64,000 nucleotides of DNA from Kineosporia mesophila. GTDB taxonomy: Bacteria > Actinomycetota > Actinomycetes > Actinomycetales > Kineosporiaceae. The stretch covers positions 248,001 to 312,000 of the forward strand of contig NZ_JAJOMA010000003.1 of NCBI RefSeq assembly GCF_021129235.1. Direction: 5' to 3'. The notes under the pieces were generated by a model, which was given only the letters and a program-made list of their open reading frames with translations, was not told the DNA's origin and did no database searches. A program made the position numbers and the translations under genes. Shown here piece after piece: positions 1 to 9,046 of the stretch (the stretch's first letter is position 1; each line of letters starts with the position of its first letter).

Positions 1-886
<886 letters not shown>

Positions 887-1030
887 GGGTGGGTACGGCT
901 CCTGCGAAAGGTCTGGGACTGAGGTGCCCGGTGTGCAGCAGCAGTCGAACCGGACCAAAGGTGGTGGCAGCATTCTACGCGGGCGCAGGGACCGGCCCGC
1001 TCATTGCTTGTCAGGACAGGAGTAACGCGG

Positions 1031-1948
1031 GTGGGTATCGAGTTCGACGACGATCGGGTGGACGTCGGTGGCGTGGACGACCGCCGCGGCATGGGAGTGG
1101 CCGGCGGTGGCCTCGCCATCGGTGGTGGTGCCGGTGTGGTGGGTCTGGTGATCTACCTGCTGGTGGCCGTGCTGGGCGGTGGGTCCGGCGGCGGCGGTGG
1201 CAGCGGCCTGCCGCAGCTGGGCGCGGGCAGCGCCAACAGCACCGGCAAGCAGGAGTCGAGCCAGGAGCTGTCCGACCGCTGCAACACCAAGGGCGCCCTG
1301 GACGAGTACACCGACTGCCGGCTGATCAAGGTCTACGACATCGCGGACAACACCTGGGAGGAGGAGTTCGCCCGGCGGGGTCTCGACTACCACGCGCCCC
1401 AGCTGGCGTTCTTCGACGACGCCGTGAGCACCGGCTGCGGCCAGGCGTCCTCGCAGGTCGGGCCGTTCTACTGCCCGTCCGGCGAGGAGATCTTCCTGGA
1501 CCTGAACTTCCTCGACCAGCTGCAGAAGGAGTACGGCGCCGAGGGCGAGTTCGCGCAGGCCTACATCCTGGCCCACGAGTACGGCCACCACCTGCAGACG
1601 CTGCTGGGCACGGAGGGGCAGGTGCGCCAGGCCCAGCAGAAGAACCCGAAGCAGGAGAACGAGTACTCGGTGGCGATGGAGCTCCAGGCCGACTGCTACG
1701 CCGGGGTCTGGTCGACGCTGGCCGACCAGCAGAAGAGCGGTATCGACCTGACCCAGGCCAACATCGCCGAGGCGCAGAAGGCCGCGCAGGCCGTCGGCGA
1801 CGACCGCATCCAGAAGAAGGCGACCGGCCAGGTCGACCAGGACTCCTGGACCCACGGCTCGGCGGCCCAGCGCAAGCAGTGGTTCACCACCGGCTACTCC
1901 AGCGGTGACATCGACCAGTGCGACACGTTCAAGGCGATGGGTCTGTAG
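1031..1948 (+). CDS. Neutral zinc metallopeptidase (YpfJ family)
   Basis: A 305-residue protein. The GTG at 1031 is chosen because an AGGAG-like stretch lies just upstream (1018-1022); an in-frame start at 1004 would add nine residues before the conserved N-terminus. After a short acidic stretch comes one Gly/Val-rich membrane segment (about residues 25-50), then a secreted domain with the zinc motif HEYGHH and a later ELQADCYAG, where the glutamate or aspartate supplies the third ligand in this family. CGQASS and PFYCPSGE are also typical of YpfJ proteins. It is probably a membrane-anchored protease facing outward; its substrate is unknown. The last 20 bases overlap the convergent GGDEF gene. 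Confidence 0.9.
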   Translation: MGIEFDDDRVDVGGVDDRRGMGVAGGGLAIGGGAGVVGLVIYLLVAVLGGGSGGGGGSGLPQLGAGSANSTGKQESSQELSDRCNTKGALDEYTDCRLIKVYDIADNTWEEEFARRGLDYHAPQLAFFDDAVSTGCGQASSQVGPFYCPSGEEIFLDLNFLDQLQKEYGAEGEFAQAYILAHEYGHHLQTLLGTEGQVRQAQQKNPKQENEYSVAMELQADCYAGVWSTLADQQKSGIDLTQANIAEAQKAAQAVGDDRIQKKATGQVDQDSWTHGSAAQRKQWFTTGYSSGDIDQCDTFKAMGL

Positions 1949-3173
1949 CGCCGGCGACATCGATGGGATCGAGCATGGCGGGCCGGAACTGGGCGACCTG
2001 GTTCCGGCCGCCCTGCTTGGCCCGGTAGAGGGCGACGTCGGCGAACTCGACGAGCTGCTCACCGGTCGAGAAGCCGTCGTCGACCGCCACGCCGAGGCTC
2101 GACGACACCTGAACCGGGCGTCCGTCCAGCAGGAACGGTTCCTCCAGCACCCGGCGCACCCGCTCGGCCACCCCGACGCCCCCGGTGGGGTCGCTGCGGT
2201 CTCCGGTGAGCACGACGAACTCGTCACCGCCCAGGCGCGCCAGCACGTCACCGCTGCGCAGCACGGCGCTGATCCGGGCCCCGGCCTGGCACAGCAGGTC
2301 GTCACCGGCGCCGTGGCCCAGGCTGTCGTTGACGACCTTGAACCGGTCCAGGTCGAAGTAGATGACACCCAGCCGGCGCCCCACCTGCCGGCTGCGCACC
2401 AGGGCGCTGGCCAGGTGGTCGAAGAACAGGGCGCGGTTCGGCAGGCCGGTCAGCGGGTCCCGGGTGGCCTTGTGCGCGAGCTCGGCGTTGGCCTCGGACA
2501 GCCGCAGGTTGATCTGCTCCACGGCCTCGCGCTCGGTGCGCACCTCGTCGGCCAGCAGAGCGTTCTGCCGGGCCAGTAACCGGGCACCGGCCACCTGCCG
2601 GTAACCGTACCGGGCGAGGGTCGGGGCCCCCAGCGCGCCGAAGACGATGAAGGCCACCAGCGACCAGAACCCCTGGGAGGCCAGGCCCACCGTACTCATC
2701 GTCGCGGCGCTCACGTGATAACCCCGGTAGGCGACGGGGGTGGCGTTGCAGAACAGCAGGTTCGCGGCATTGGCCAGCATCACCACCGCCACCGGCACGG
2801 CGATCAGCTCGGGCCGGTCCTCCCCCGGCCGCACCAGGACGCAGACGCTGCCCCAGATCAGGCCGGAGAAGACCTCGATCACGGTGAACCGGCGGCCGAG
2901 CGTCGCCGGCGAACCCGTCGGCCGGCGAATGATCAGGCGGGGCACGGCATGGTGGAAGAACACCGTCCAGGCCGTCACCAGGGCGCACCACACCAGCACG
3001 CCGGCCCCGGGCGCGTGGGCGGCCACCAGCACCGCGAGAGTGGTGACGACCAGGCCGGCACCGAGCAGGTTGCTGACCCGCGCCGCCTCCGCGGACTGAC
3101 TCAGCAACTCCCGGCGCACGACGTCGTCGATGTCCGGGTCCGGGGCCCGGAGCATCCGCCAGATGTCCTGCAC
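1929..3173 (-). CDS. Membrane GGDEF diguanylate cyclase, tandem copy 1
   Basis: A 414-residue protein. The N-terminal half has about six hydrophobic segments (residues 35-200), then a short coiled-coil stretch (LADEVRTEREAVEQINLRLSEAN) leads into a GGDEF domain beginning near RDPLTGLPNRALFFDHL. The active-site loop is intact, RLGGDEFVVL, with GGDEF at residues 315-319, and FDLDRFKVVNDSLGHGAGD is the metal/nucleotide region. It should make c-di-GMP from two GTP. The gene starts three bases after the stop of its upstream paralogue, with which it shares the N-terminal pattern MxDIWR..APxPxxDDVVR and the whole domain order, so the pair looks like a local duplication. No EAL partner is adjacent. 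Confidence 0.9.
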   Translation of the reverse strand: MQDIWRMLRAPDPDIDDVVRRELLSQSAEAARVSNLLGAGLVVTTLAVLVAAHAPGAGVLVWCALVTAWTVFFHHAVPRLIIRRPTGSPATLGRRFTVIEVFSGLIWGSVCVLVRPGEDRPELIAVPVAVVMLANAANLLFCNATPVAYRGYHVSAATMSTVGLASQGFWSLVAFIVFGALGAPTLARYGYRQVAGARLLARQNALLADEVRTEREAVEQINLRLSEANAELAHKATRDPLTGLPNRALFFDHLASALVRSRQVGRRLGVIYFDLDRFKVVNDSLGHGAGDDLLCQAGARISAVLRSGDVLARLGGDEFVVLTGDRSDPTGGVGVAERVRRVLEEPFLLDGRPVQVSSSLGVAVDDGFSTGEQLVEFADVALYRAKQGGRNQVAQFRPAMLDPIDVAGATDPSP

Positions 3174-3176
3174 CTC

Positions 3177-4418
3177 TCAGGACTCGACAGCCGGAAGGCT
3201 CCAATTGAGGTCCGGCCCGTACTCGCAGACCCGGTCGCGGCCCAGCTGCTTGGCCCGGTAGAGCGCCATGTCGGCCCGTTCCACCAGATCCTCGGCGCTC
3301 AGCCCGGGCTCGTCGAGCGCCACCCCGAGGCTGCCGGAGACGGTCACCAGGTTGCCGCCCAGGTCGAACGGCACCGCCAGCACCGCCCGCACCCGTTCGG
3401 CCACCTGGGTGGCGGCCTGTGGCCCGTCACCGGCGTCGTAGTCGTGGGTGAGCACGACGAACTCGTCACCCCCGAGCCGGGCCAGCAGGTCGGGGCTGCG
3501 CAGCACCGCGCCGGTGCGGTCGGCCACCTGCACCAGCAGGTCGTCGCCGGCGCCGTGGCCGAGCGTGTCGTTGACGGCCTTGAACTTGTCCAGGTCGAAG
3601 TAGATCACCGCCACCGGGGTGTGGTGACGGCGACCGTGGCGCAGCGAGCGCTCCAGGTGGTCGAAGAACAGCGTGCGGTTCGGCAGCCGGGTCAGCGGGT
3701 CGCGCGTGGCCTGGTGCCGCAGCTCGGTGTTGGCCTCGGACAGCTGCAGGTTGACGCGCTCCACCGCCTCGCGCTCGGCGCGCAGGTCCTGCGCCAGCAG
3801 CCCGTTGTGCCGGGCCACCAGCCGGGCCCGGGCCACCTGCTGATAGGTGTACCGGGCCAGCGGAAAGGCCGCCAGCAAGGTCAGCCCGTTCAGGGCCGCC
3901 ACCCCGTACTCACCGTGCCGCACCAGCCCGGCCGAGCCGACCAGCAGGGTCATCACGTGGAAAGCGGCCCACGGACGCGGGGTGGGCGAGCTGAAGATGG
4001 CGTTGGCCGCGGCGGTCAGAGTGATCACGCTGGCCGACACCGACACGGTCGTGGTGTGACCCGGCACCGGCGTGACGATGACCGGCAGCATCCCCCAGGC
4101 CCCACCGGCCAGGACCTGGAACAGGACGAAGATGCGCAGCCGTTCCGCGTACGGCCGGCGGTCCTGGGAGCCGACCACGAACCGGCCGACTCCGGCCAGG
4201 TACAGAACCATGACCAGGAGCACCAGCGCCACCCAGGGCAGGATCTCCCCCCGGGCGGCACCGTCGGCGGCCAGCACGGCCAGCACCACGAACGACAGCG
4301 GTAGCGCGGCCAGGCTGCTCAGCCGGGAGGCCTGCGCGGACTGCACCAGCAGCCCGTCGCGGACGACGTCGTCGAGCACCGGGTTCGGTGCCACCACGAG
4401 CCGCCAGATGTCGAGCAC
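3177..4418 (-). CDS. Membrane GGDEF diguanylate cyclase, tandem copy 2
   Basis: A 413-residue protein starting at a GTG. The architecture is the same as in the downstream paralogue: multi-pass membrane N-terminus, helical linker (LRAEREAVERVNLQLSEANTEL), GGDEF domain. The catalytic loop ARLGGDEFVVL is intact (GGDEF at 316-320), as is FDLDKFKAVNDTLGHGAGD. It is predicted to be an active diguanylate cyclase in the cytoplasmic membrane. The gene opens the two-gene unit; a large hairpin (4427-4475) ends only nine bases before its start codon, so that structure may act on this gene's translation as well as ending the suf transcript. No clear Shine-Dalgarno sequence is visible before the GTG. Confidence 0.9.
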   Translation of the reverse strand: MLDIWRLVVAPNPVLDDVVRDGLLVQSAQASRLSSLAALPLSFVVLAVLAADGAARGEILPWVALVLLVMVLYLAGVGRFVVGSQDRRPYAERLRIFVLFQVLAGGAWGMLPVIVTPVPGHTTTVSVSASVITLTAAANAIFSSPTPRPWAAFHVMTLLVGSAGLVRHGEYGVAALNGLTLLAAFPLARYTYQQVARARLVARHNGLLAQDLRAEREAVERVNLQLSEANTELRHQATRDPLTRLPNRTLFFDHLERSLRHGRRHHTPVAVIYFDLDKFKAVNDTLGHGAGDDLLVQVADRTGAVLRSPDLLARLGGDEFVVLTHDYDAGDGPQAATQVAERVRAVLAVPFDLGGNLVTVSGSLGVALDEPGLSAEDLVERADMALYRAKQLGRDRVCEYGPDLNWSLPAVES

Positions 4419-4426
4419 GTCTGATA

Positions 4427-4475
4427 CTCGTCCGCCCGGGCGCCCGGATTGAGGGAGTGCGCCCGGACGGACGAG
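4427..4475 (-). terminator. Hairpin between sufT and the GGDEF pair
   Basis: Two 17-base arms (4427-4443 and 4459-4475) are complementary with one mismatch, around a 15-base loop. It follows the sufT stop by 14 bases and is probably the end of the suf transcript, though only a weak T-rich tail follows on the minus strand. Its closeness to the GGDEF start leaves a role in that leader possible. Confidence 0.6.
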
Positions 4476-4489
4476 GTACTACCGGGGTG

Positions 4490-4846
4490 CTACAGGTTGA
4501 AGCCCAGGGCCCGCAGCTGCTCACGACCGTCGTCGGTGATCTTGTCCGGGCCCCACGGCGGCATCCACACCCAGTTGATGGCGTGGCCCTTGACGATCGG
4601 GTCCAGCGCGGCGGCCGCCTGGTCCTCGATCACGTCGGTCAGCGGGCAGGCCGCCGACGTCAGCGTCATGTCGATCGTCGCGTGGTTGTTCTGGTCGATC
4701 TGGATGCCGTAGATCAGGCCCAGGTCGACGACGTTGATGCCCAGCTCGGGGTCGACGACGTCGCGCAGGGCCTCCTCGACGTCCGCCACGTCGGCGGGCA
4801 CGTCGGCCGGGCTGGTGTCCACTGCCACATCGATCGCGTCGCTCAT
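4490..4846 (-). CDS. sufT: SufT-like metal-sulfur cluster assembly factor (DUF59)
   Basis: A 118-residue protein. The ATG at 4846 overlaps the sufU stop as ATGA, which decides the start over a longer upstream reading frame. The single DUF59/MIP18 domain shows DPELGINVVDLGLIYGI and TSAACPLTDVIEDQ, the latter holding the conserved cysteine. In Actinobacteria and Firmicutes SufT is the last gene of the suf cluster and helps mature Fe-S proteins after the SufBCD scaffold. It is translationally coupled to sufU, and the C-terminal LGFNL motif matches the family. The hairpin at 4427-4475 follows. Confidence 0.92.
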   Translation of the reverse strand: MSDAIDVAVDTSPADVPADVADVEEALRDVVDPELGINVVDLGLIYGIQIDQNNHATIDMTLTSAACPLTDVIEDQAAAALDPIVKGHAINWVWMPPWGPDKITDDGREQLRALGFNL

Positions 4847-5328
4847 GATTCGTCCTTTGCTGTCGGTCGTGCGGCCTCGATACGCAGCAACGCGTCCTCG
4901 AACGCCGTCCATCCCAGAATGGCGCACTTCACGCGGTTCGCGTGCCGGCTGACCCCGGCGAAGGCCACGGCGTCACCGAGCACCTCTTCGTCGGGCTCGC
5001 CCTCGCCGCGACTACGCAGCATGGTGCGGTAGTCGGCGAGGATGCCGCGGGCCTCGTCGACGGGCCTGCCGACGATCAGGTCGTGCATCACCGAGGTGGC
5101 GGCCTGGCTGATGGAGCAGCCGTCGCCGGTCCAGGCCACGGTCTCGACGTCCGTGCCGCCGAGGGTGATCTGAACGGTCACCTCGTCCCCGCAGAGCGGG
5201 TTGTACTGGTGGCTGCGCGCCGTGCTCAGCGGGTCGAGCACGTCGCCCTCGCCGAGGTCGGCGCGGCCGTGCTTCTCCTTGGAGTGATCCAGGATCACCT
5301 GCTGGTACAGGGATTCGAGAGAGGACAA
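4843..5328 (-). CDS. sufU: SufU sulfur-transfer protein
   Basis: A 161-residue IscU/SufU-fold protein that accepts persulfide from SufS and passes sulfur to the SufBCD scaffold. The three zinc-binding cysteines and the aspartate are visible in NPLCGDEV, GDGCSIS and VKCAILGW. The starting helix MSSLESLYQQVILDHSK is typical. The region between the second and third cysteine motifs is longer than in IscU, as in Gram-positive SufU. It lies three bases after sufS and overlaps sufT by four bases. Confidence 0.95.
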   Translation of the reverse strand: MSSLESLYQQVILDHSKEKHGRADLGEGDVLDPLSTARSHQYNPLCGDEVTVQITLGGTDVETVAWTGDGCSISQAATSVMHDLIVGRPVDEARGILADYRTMLRSRGEGEPDEEVLGDAVAFAGVSRHANRVKCAILGWTAFEDALLRIEAARPTAKDES

Positions 5329-5331
5329 GGT

Positions 5332-6612
5332 TCAGCTCCTGCCGAAGAATCCGCGGACCGAGCCGAGTGCCTGGACGAAGCGCTCGACGTCGGCGTCGGT
5401 GGTGTAGAGGTAGGCGCTGGCGCGGCTGGACGCGTTCACGCCGAACCGGCGGTGCACCGGCTGCGCGCAGTGATGGCCGACACGGACAGCCACACCGGCC
5501 GCGTCGAGCACCTGGCCGACGTCGTGCGGGTGCACCCCTTCGACCTCGAAAGCAACGGTGGCCGTGCGGTTCTCGGCATCGTTCGGGCCGATCACGCGAA
5601 CTCCGGCGACGCTGTCGACACCGTCGAGCAGCAACTGGGCCAGTTGGTGCTCGCGGGCCGCGATGCGGTCCATGCCGACCCGGTCGAGGTAGTCCACCGC
5701 GGCCCGGAGCGCGACCGCCTGGGCCACCGGCGGGGGGCCGGCCTCGAACCGCTGCGGGGCCTCGCGGAAGGTCGCGGTCTCCATCGTGACCCGCTCGACC
5801 ATCGACCCGCCGGTCAGCACCGGGGGCAGGGCGTCGAGCAGGCCCGGGCGCGCCGCGAGCACGCCGATACCGGTCGGGCCGAGCATCTTGTGACCGGAGA
5901 AGACCGCGGCGTCGACACCGAGCGCGCCCAGGTCGACCGGCAGGTGCGGCACCGACTGGCAGGCATCGAGAATCGTCAGGGCGCCGACGGCCTTCGCCTT
6001 CGCGACCAGCTCCGCGACCGGGTTGATCGTGCCGAGCACGTTCGAGGCGTGCGCGAACGCGACCACCTTCGTGCGCTCGTTGATCAGCCCGTCGACGGTC
6101 GCCAGGTCGAGCCGGCCGGCGTCGGTCAGCGGGATCCACCGCAGGGTGGCGCCGCTGCGGGCGGCCGCGCGCTGCCAGGGCACCAGGTTGGCGTGGTGCT
6201 CCATCTCGGTGACGAGCACCTCGTCACCGGGCTTCAGGGTGTACTGCCCGGCTTCGGGATCGGTCAGCGCCGCCGCCAGGACGTTGAGGCCCTCGGTGGC
6301 GTTGCGGGTCCAGACCACGCCGTCGGTGGGAACCCCGACGAACCGGGCCACGGTCTCGCGGGCCGCCTCGAACGCGTCCGTCGCCTCGCTCGCCAGCGTG
6401 TGCGCACCGCGGTGCACCGCGCTGTAGGAGGTGGTGGCGAAGTCGTACTCGGCCTGCAGCACCTGCCGCGGGCGCTGTGAGGTGGCGCCGGAGTCCAGGT
6501 AGACGAGCTGGGCGCCGTCCCCGACCGTGCGGTGCAGGATCGGGAAGTCCGCGCGGATCGCCTCGACCTCGTCGTGATCCAGCGGCGTCGCCTGCGTGGA
6601 CGTGAGGGTCAC
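5332..6612 (-). CDS. sufS: SufS cysteine desulfurase
   Basis: A 426-residue class V aminotransferase-fold enzyme that converts cysteine to alanine and leaves a persulfide on the enzyme. The PLP lysine is in VFSGHKMLGPTG and the catalytic cysteine in the loop RVGHHCAQPVHRRFG near residue 370; the extended, SufU-dependent SufS type has this RxGHHCAQP loop. It starts at a GTG with only a weak purine-rich site before it. It is separated from sufC by 85 bases that hold a strong hairpin, so sufS-U-T may be expressed at a lower level than, or apart from, sufB-D-C. Confidence 0.96.
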   Translation of the reverse strand: MTLTSTQATPLDHDEVEAIRADFPILHRTVGDGAQLVYLDSGATSQRPRQVLQAEYDFATTSYSAVHRGAHTLASEATDAFEAARETVARFVGVPTDGVVWTRNATEGLNVLAAALTDPEAGQYTLKPGDEVLVTEMEHHANLVPWQRAAARSGATLRWIPLTDAGRLDLATVDGLINERTKVVAFAHASNVLGTINPVAELVAKAKAVGALTILDACQSVPHLPVDLGALGVDAAVFSGHKMLGPTGIGVLAARPGLLDALPPVLTGGSMVERVTMETATFREAPQRFEAGPPPVAQAVALRAAVDYLDRVGMDRIAAREHQLAQLLLDGVDSVAGVRVIGPNDAENRTATVAFEVEGVHPHDVGQVLDAAGVAVRVGHHCAQPVHRRFGVNASSRASAYLYTTDADVERFVQALGSVRGFFGRS

Positions 6613-6643
6613 TCTCGCTCAGATCCTTCGGTGTCAGATCGAA

Positions 6644-6686
6644 AATTGAGGACGCCTGTGGGCGCCGCCCACGGGCGTCCTCAATT
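6644..6686 (-). terminator. Strong hairpin between sufC and sufS
   Basis: The arms 6644-6656 and 6674-6686 are perfectly complementary (13 bp). One non-pairing position is followed by a further 6-bp stem (58-63 with 67-72) closed by a 3-base loop. On the minus strand the 3' arm runs directly into AATTTTCG, the arrangement of an intrinsic terminator. It lies inside the suf cluster, after sufC. Confidence 0.75.
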
Positions 6687-6697
6687 CGGGGTTGTTC

Positions 6698-7459
6698 TCA
6701 GACGCTCGCGGAGGTGGTGAAACGGTCGTAGCCGTTGGCCTCGAGCTCGTCGGCCAGCTCCGGGCCGCCCTCGGCCGCGACCTTGCCGTCGACGAAGACG
6801 TGCACGAAGTCGGGCTTGATGTAGCGCAGGATGCGCGTGTAGTGGGTGATCAGCAGAACGCCGACCTCACTGTTCTCCCGCACCCGGTTGACGCCCTCGG
6901 AGACGATCTTCAGCGCGTCCACGTCGAGGCCCGAGTCGGTCTCGTCGAGCACCGCGAAACGGGGCTTCAGCAGCTCCATCTGGAGGATCTCGTGGCGCTT
7001 CTTCTCACCGCCGGAGAAGCCGGCGTTGACGTCGCGCTCGGCGAACGCCGGGTCCATCTTCAGCGCGTCCATGGCGCCGCGGACGTCTTTGACCCAGTGG
7101 CGCAGGGCCGGGGCCTTGCCGTCGATCGCGGTCTTGGCCGTGCGCAGGAAGTTCGACACGGTGACACCGGCGACCTCGACCGGGTACTGCATGGCGAGGA
7201 AGAGACCGGCGCGGGCGCGCTCGTCCACGCTCATCTCGAGCAGGTTCTCGCCGTCGAGCGTGACCGTGCCGGAGGTGATCGTGTACTTCGGGTGCCCGGC
7301 GATGGAGTACGCCAGGGTGGACTTGCCCGAGCCGTTCGGGCCCATGATCGCGTGCGTCTCGCCGGAGGCGATGGTCAGGTCGACGCCGCGCAGGATCTCC
7401 TTGGGACCCTGCTCGGTCTCGACGCTGACGTGCAGGTCGCGGATTTCCAGAGTGGCCAT
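6698..7459 (-). CDS. sufC: SufC ATPase of the SufBCD scaffold
   Basis: A 253-residue ABC-type ATPase. Walker A is GPNGSGKST, the signature FSGGEKKRHE, Walker B FAVLDETDSGLDVD and the switch histidine LLITHYTRIL. The ETDSGLD form, with aspartate-rich spacing, is typical of SufC. It has no membrane domain; it binds SufB and SufD and drives the conformational change that lets a cluster form on the scaffold. The AAGGAG site lies about 13 bases upstream of the ATG. It begins six bases after the Rieske gene. Confidence 0.96.
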   Translation of the reverse strand: MATLEIRDLHVSVETEQGPKEILRGVDLTIASGETHAIMGPNGSGKSTLAYSIAGHPKYTITSGTVTLDGENLLEMSVDERARAGLFLAMQYPVEVAGVTVSNFLRTAKTAIDGKAPALRHWVKDVRGAMDALKMDPAFAERDVNAGFSGGEKKRHEILQMELLKPRFAVLDETDSGLDVDALKIVSEGVNRVRENSEVGVLLITHYTRILRYIKPDFVHVFVDGKVAAEGGPELADELEANGYDRFTTSASV

Positions 7460-7465
7460 GGCGGT

Positions 7466-7831
7466 TCAGTTCTCCTTGGATGCAGCTGAGGATGCAGCTG
7501 ACGAGCTGGCGTTCACGATGATGTCGGTGTCCACGTAGACGTCGTCACCTTCGACAGTGACGGCGTACACGTCCACCGGGGTGATGGCGGGCGGCGCGGT
7601 GGGGGCGCCGGTGCGCAGGTCGAAGGCCGAGCCGTGGAGCCAGCACTCGATCGTGCAGCCCTCCACGTCGCCCTCCGACAGCGACACCGCGGCGTGCGTG
7701 CAGAGGTCGGCGACCGCATGCACCTCGCCCGAGGCCTCCCGGGCCAGAGCGATGTTCCGGCCACCGCTCTTCACCTGGATCGCCTCGCCGGCCTTCAGGT
7801 CGGCGAGACCGGCGACGCGCTCGCGGCTCAC
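7466..7831 (-). CDS. Rieske-type [2Fe-2S] ferredoxin in the suf operon
   Basis: A 121-residue protein. The GTG at 7831 overlaps the sufD stop as GTGA. The cluster ligands CTH and, 16 residues on, CWLH give the C-x-H...C-x2-H Rieske pattern, within a small dioxygenase-ferredoxin-like fold; HGSAFDLRTG follows as in NirD and biphenyl-dioxygenase ferredoxins. Actinobacterial suf operons often carry this gene between sufD and sufC; it is assumed to supply electrons for cluster assembly, but that role is inferred from position. The C-terminal tail is rich in Ser/Ala (SSSAASSAASKEN) and probably disordered. Confidence 0.92.
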   Translation of the reverse strand: MSRERVAGLADLKAGEAIQVKSGGRNIALAREASGEVHAVADLCTHAAVSLSEGDVEGCTIECWLHGSAFDLRTGAPTAPPAITPVDVYAVTVEGDDVYVDTDIIVNASSSAASSAASKEN

Positions 7832-8997
7832 GCGTTCTCCTCGGTGACGGCGCTGATCGCTGCTTCGGGCTCGCCGCCCAGCTCGGCCTCGATCGCGGCC
7901 AGCAGACGGTCCTGCAGGTCGGGGATGCCGATCTTGTGGATCAGCTCGGCGAAGAAGCCGCGCACGACCAGGCGGCGCGCCTCTTCCTCGCTGATACCCC
8001 GGGCCTGCAGGTAGAACAGCTGCTCGTCGTCGAACCGGCCGGTGGTGCTGGCGTGACCGGCGCCGACGATCTCGCCGGTCTCGATCTCCAGGTTCGGCAC
8101 CGAGTCGGCCCGGGTGCCGTCGGTCAGCACCAGGTTCCGGTTCATCTCGTAGGTGTCGGTGCCCTCGGCCGTGGCGCGGATCAGCACGTCGCCGACCCAC
8201 ACGGTGTGCGCGCCCTCGCCCTGCAGCGCGCCCTTGTAGGTCACGTTGCTGCGGCACTTCGGCGCACTGTGGTCGACGAACAGGCGGTGTTCCTGGTGCT
8301 GCCCGGCGTCGGCGATGTAGAGACCGGCCATCTCGGCGTCGCCGCCCGGGCCGGTGTACTCCACGGTCTCGACGAACCGGACCAGGTCGCCGCCGAGGGT
8401 GATCTGGGTGGACGCGATCGAGGCGTCCTTGCCCAGGCGCACGCCGGTGTGCTGGACGTGGACGGCGTCGCTGTCCCAGCCCTGCACGCTGACCAGCTTG
8501 AGCTTCGCGCCGTCGCCGACCAGCACCGACAGCTCACCGGCGTACCGGGCGCTGCCGCTGTGCTCGATCACGACGGACACCTGGGCGTTGGCGCCGATGT
8601 CGAGGATGACGTGACCCCAGACCACGTCGCCGCCGTTCCCCGCCAGGCGGATCACGGCCGGAGCGGACGGCTCGGCGTTCGCCGGGACGCGCAGCACCAC
8701 GGCACCGTCGGTCGCGTTGGCCAGGGTCAGCACACCGACCCGGTCGACCGGCTTGGGCACCGAGCGCAGGTAGGGGTCACCGGCGCCGACCGTGGTCAGC
8801 TCCACACCCTCGGGCAGGTCGGTAGTCCAGCTCAGCCGGCCGTCCGACGGGCCCCCGTCGAGCAGGCCCCGCAGGCGGTCCAGCGGGGTGAACCGCCAGT
8901 CCTCCTCGCGGCCGGTCGGCAGCGGGAAGTCCGCGACGTCGAAGCTCGAGCGGTGCAGCTCGACCGGTCCGCCTTCGATCGTGTATGTCTCAGTCAT
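7828..8997 (-). CDS. sufD: SufD scaffold subunit
   Basis: A 389-residue member of the SufB/SufD family. The N-terminal LPTGREEDWRFTPLDRL is the usual SufD opening, and the C-terminal beta-helix region shows KCRSNVTYKGAL, VWVGDVLI, ETGEIVGAGHASTTGRFDDEQLFYLQARGISEEEA. It pairs with SufB in the SufBC2D complex; the conserved histidine in GAGHAS is the likely cluster ligand supplied by SufD. It starts 49 bases after sufB and overlaps the Rieske gene by four bases. Confidence 0.95.
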   Translation of the reverse strand: MTETYTIEGGPVELHRSSFDVADFPLPTGREEDWRFTPLDRLRGLLDGGPSDGRLSWTTDLPEGVELTTVGAGDPYLRSVPKPVDRVGVLTLANATDGAVVLRVPANAEPSAPAVIRLAGNGGDVVWGHVILDIGANAQVSVVIEHSGSARYAGELSVLVGDGAKLKLVSVQGWDSDAVHVQHTGVRLGKDASIASTQITLGGDLVRFVETVEYTGPGGDAEMAGLYIADAGQHQEHRLFVDHSAPKCRSNVTYKGALQGEGAHTVWVGDVLIRATAEGTDTYEMNRNLVLTDGTRADSVPNLEIETGEIVGAGHASTTGRFDDEQLFYLQARGISEEEARRLVVRGFFAELIHKIGIPDLQDRLLAAIEAELGGEPEAAISAVTEENA

Positions 8998-9046
8998 GGC
9001 TCTCTGTCTACGTTTTCGGTGGGTTTGAAGGACGAGGTGGGGCGGA

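Noticed and set aside
2715-4304. 529-codon plus-strand frame over the GGDEF pair
   Set aside because: High GC content keeps antisense frames open. The real genes are the two GGDEF proteins on the minus strand.
4942-6480. 512-codon plus-strand frame over sufU and sufS
   Set aside because: It is antisense to two proteins with complete catalytic motifs, and its own product has no recognisable domain.
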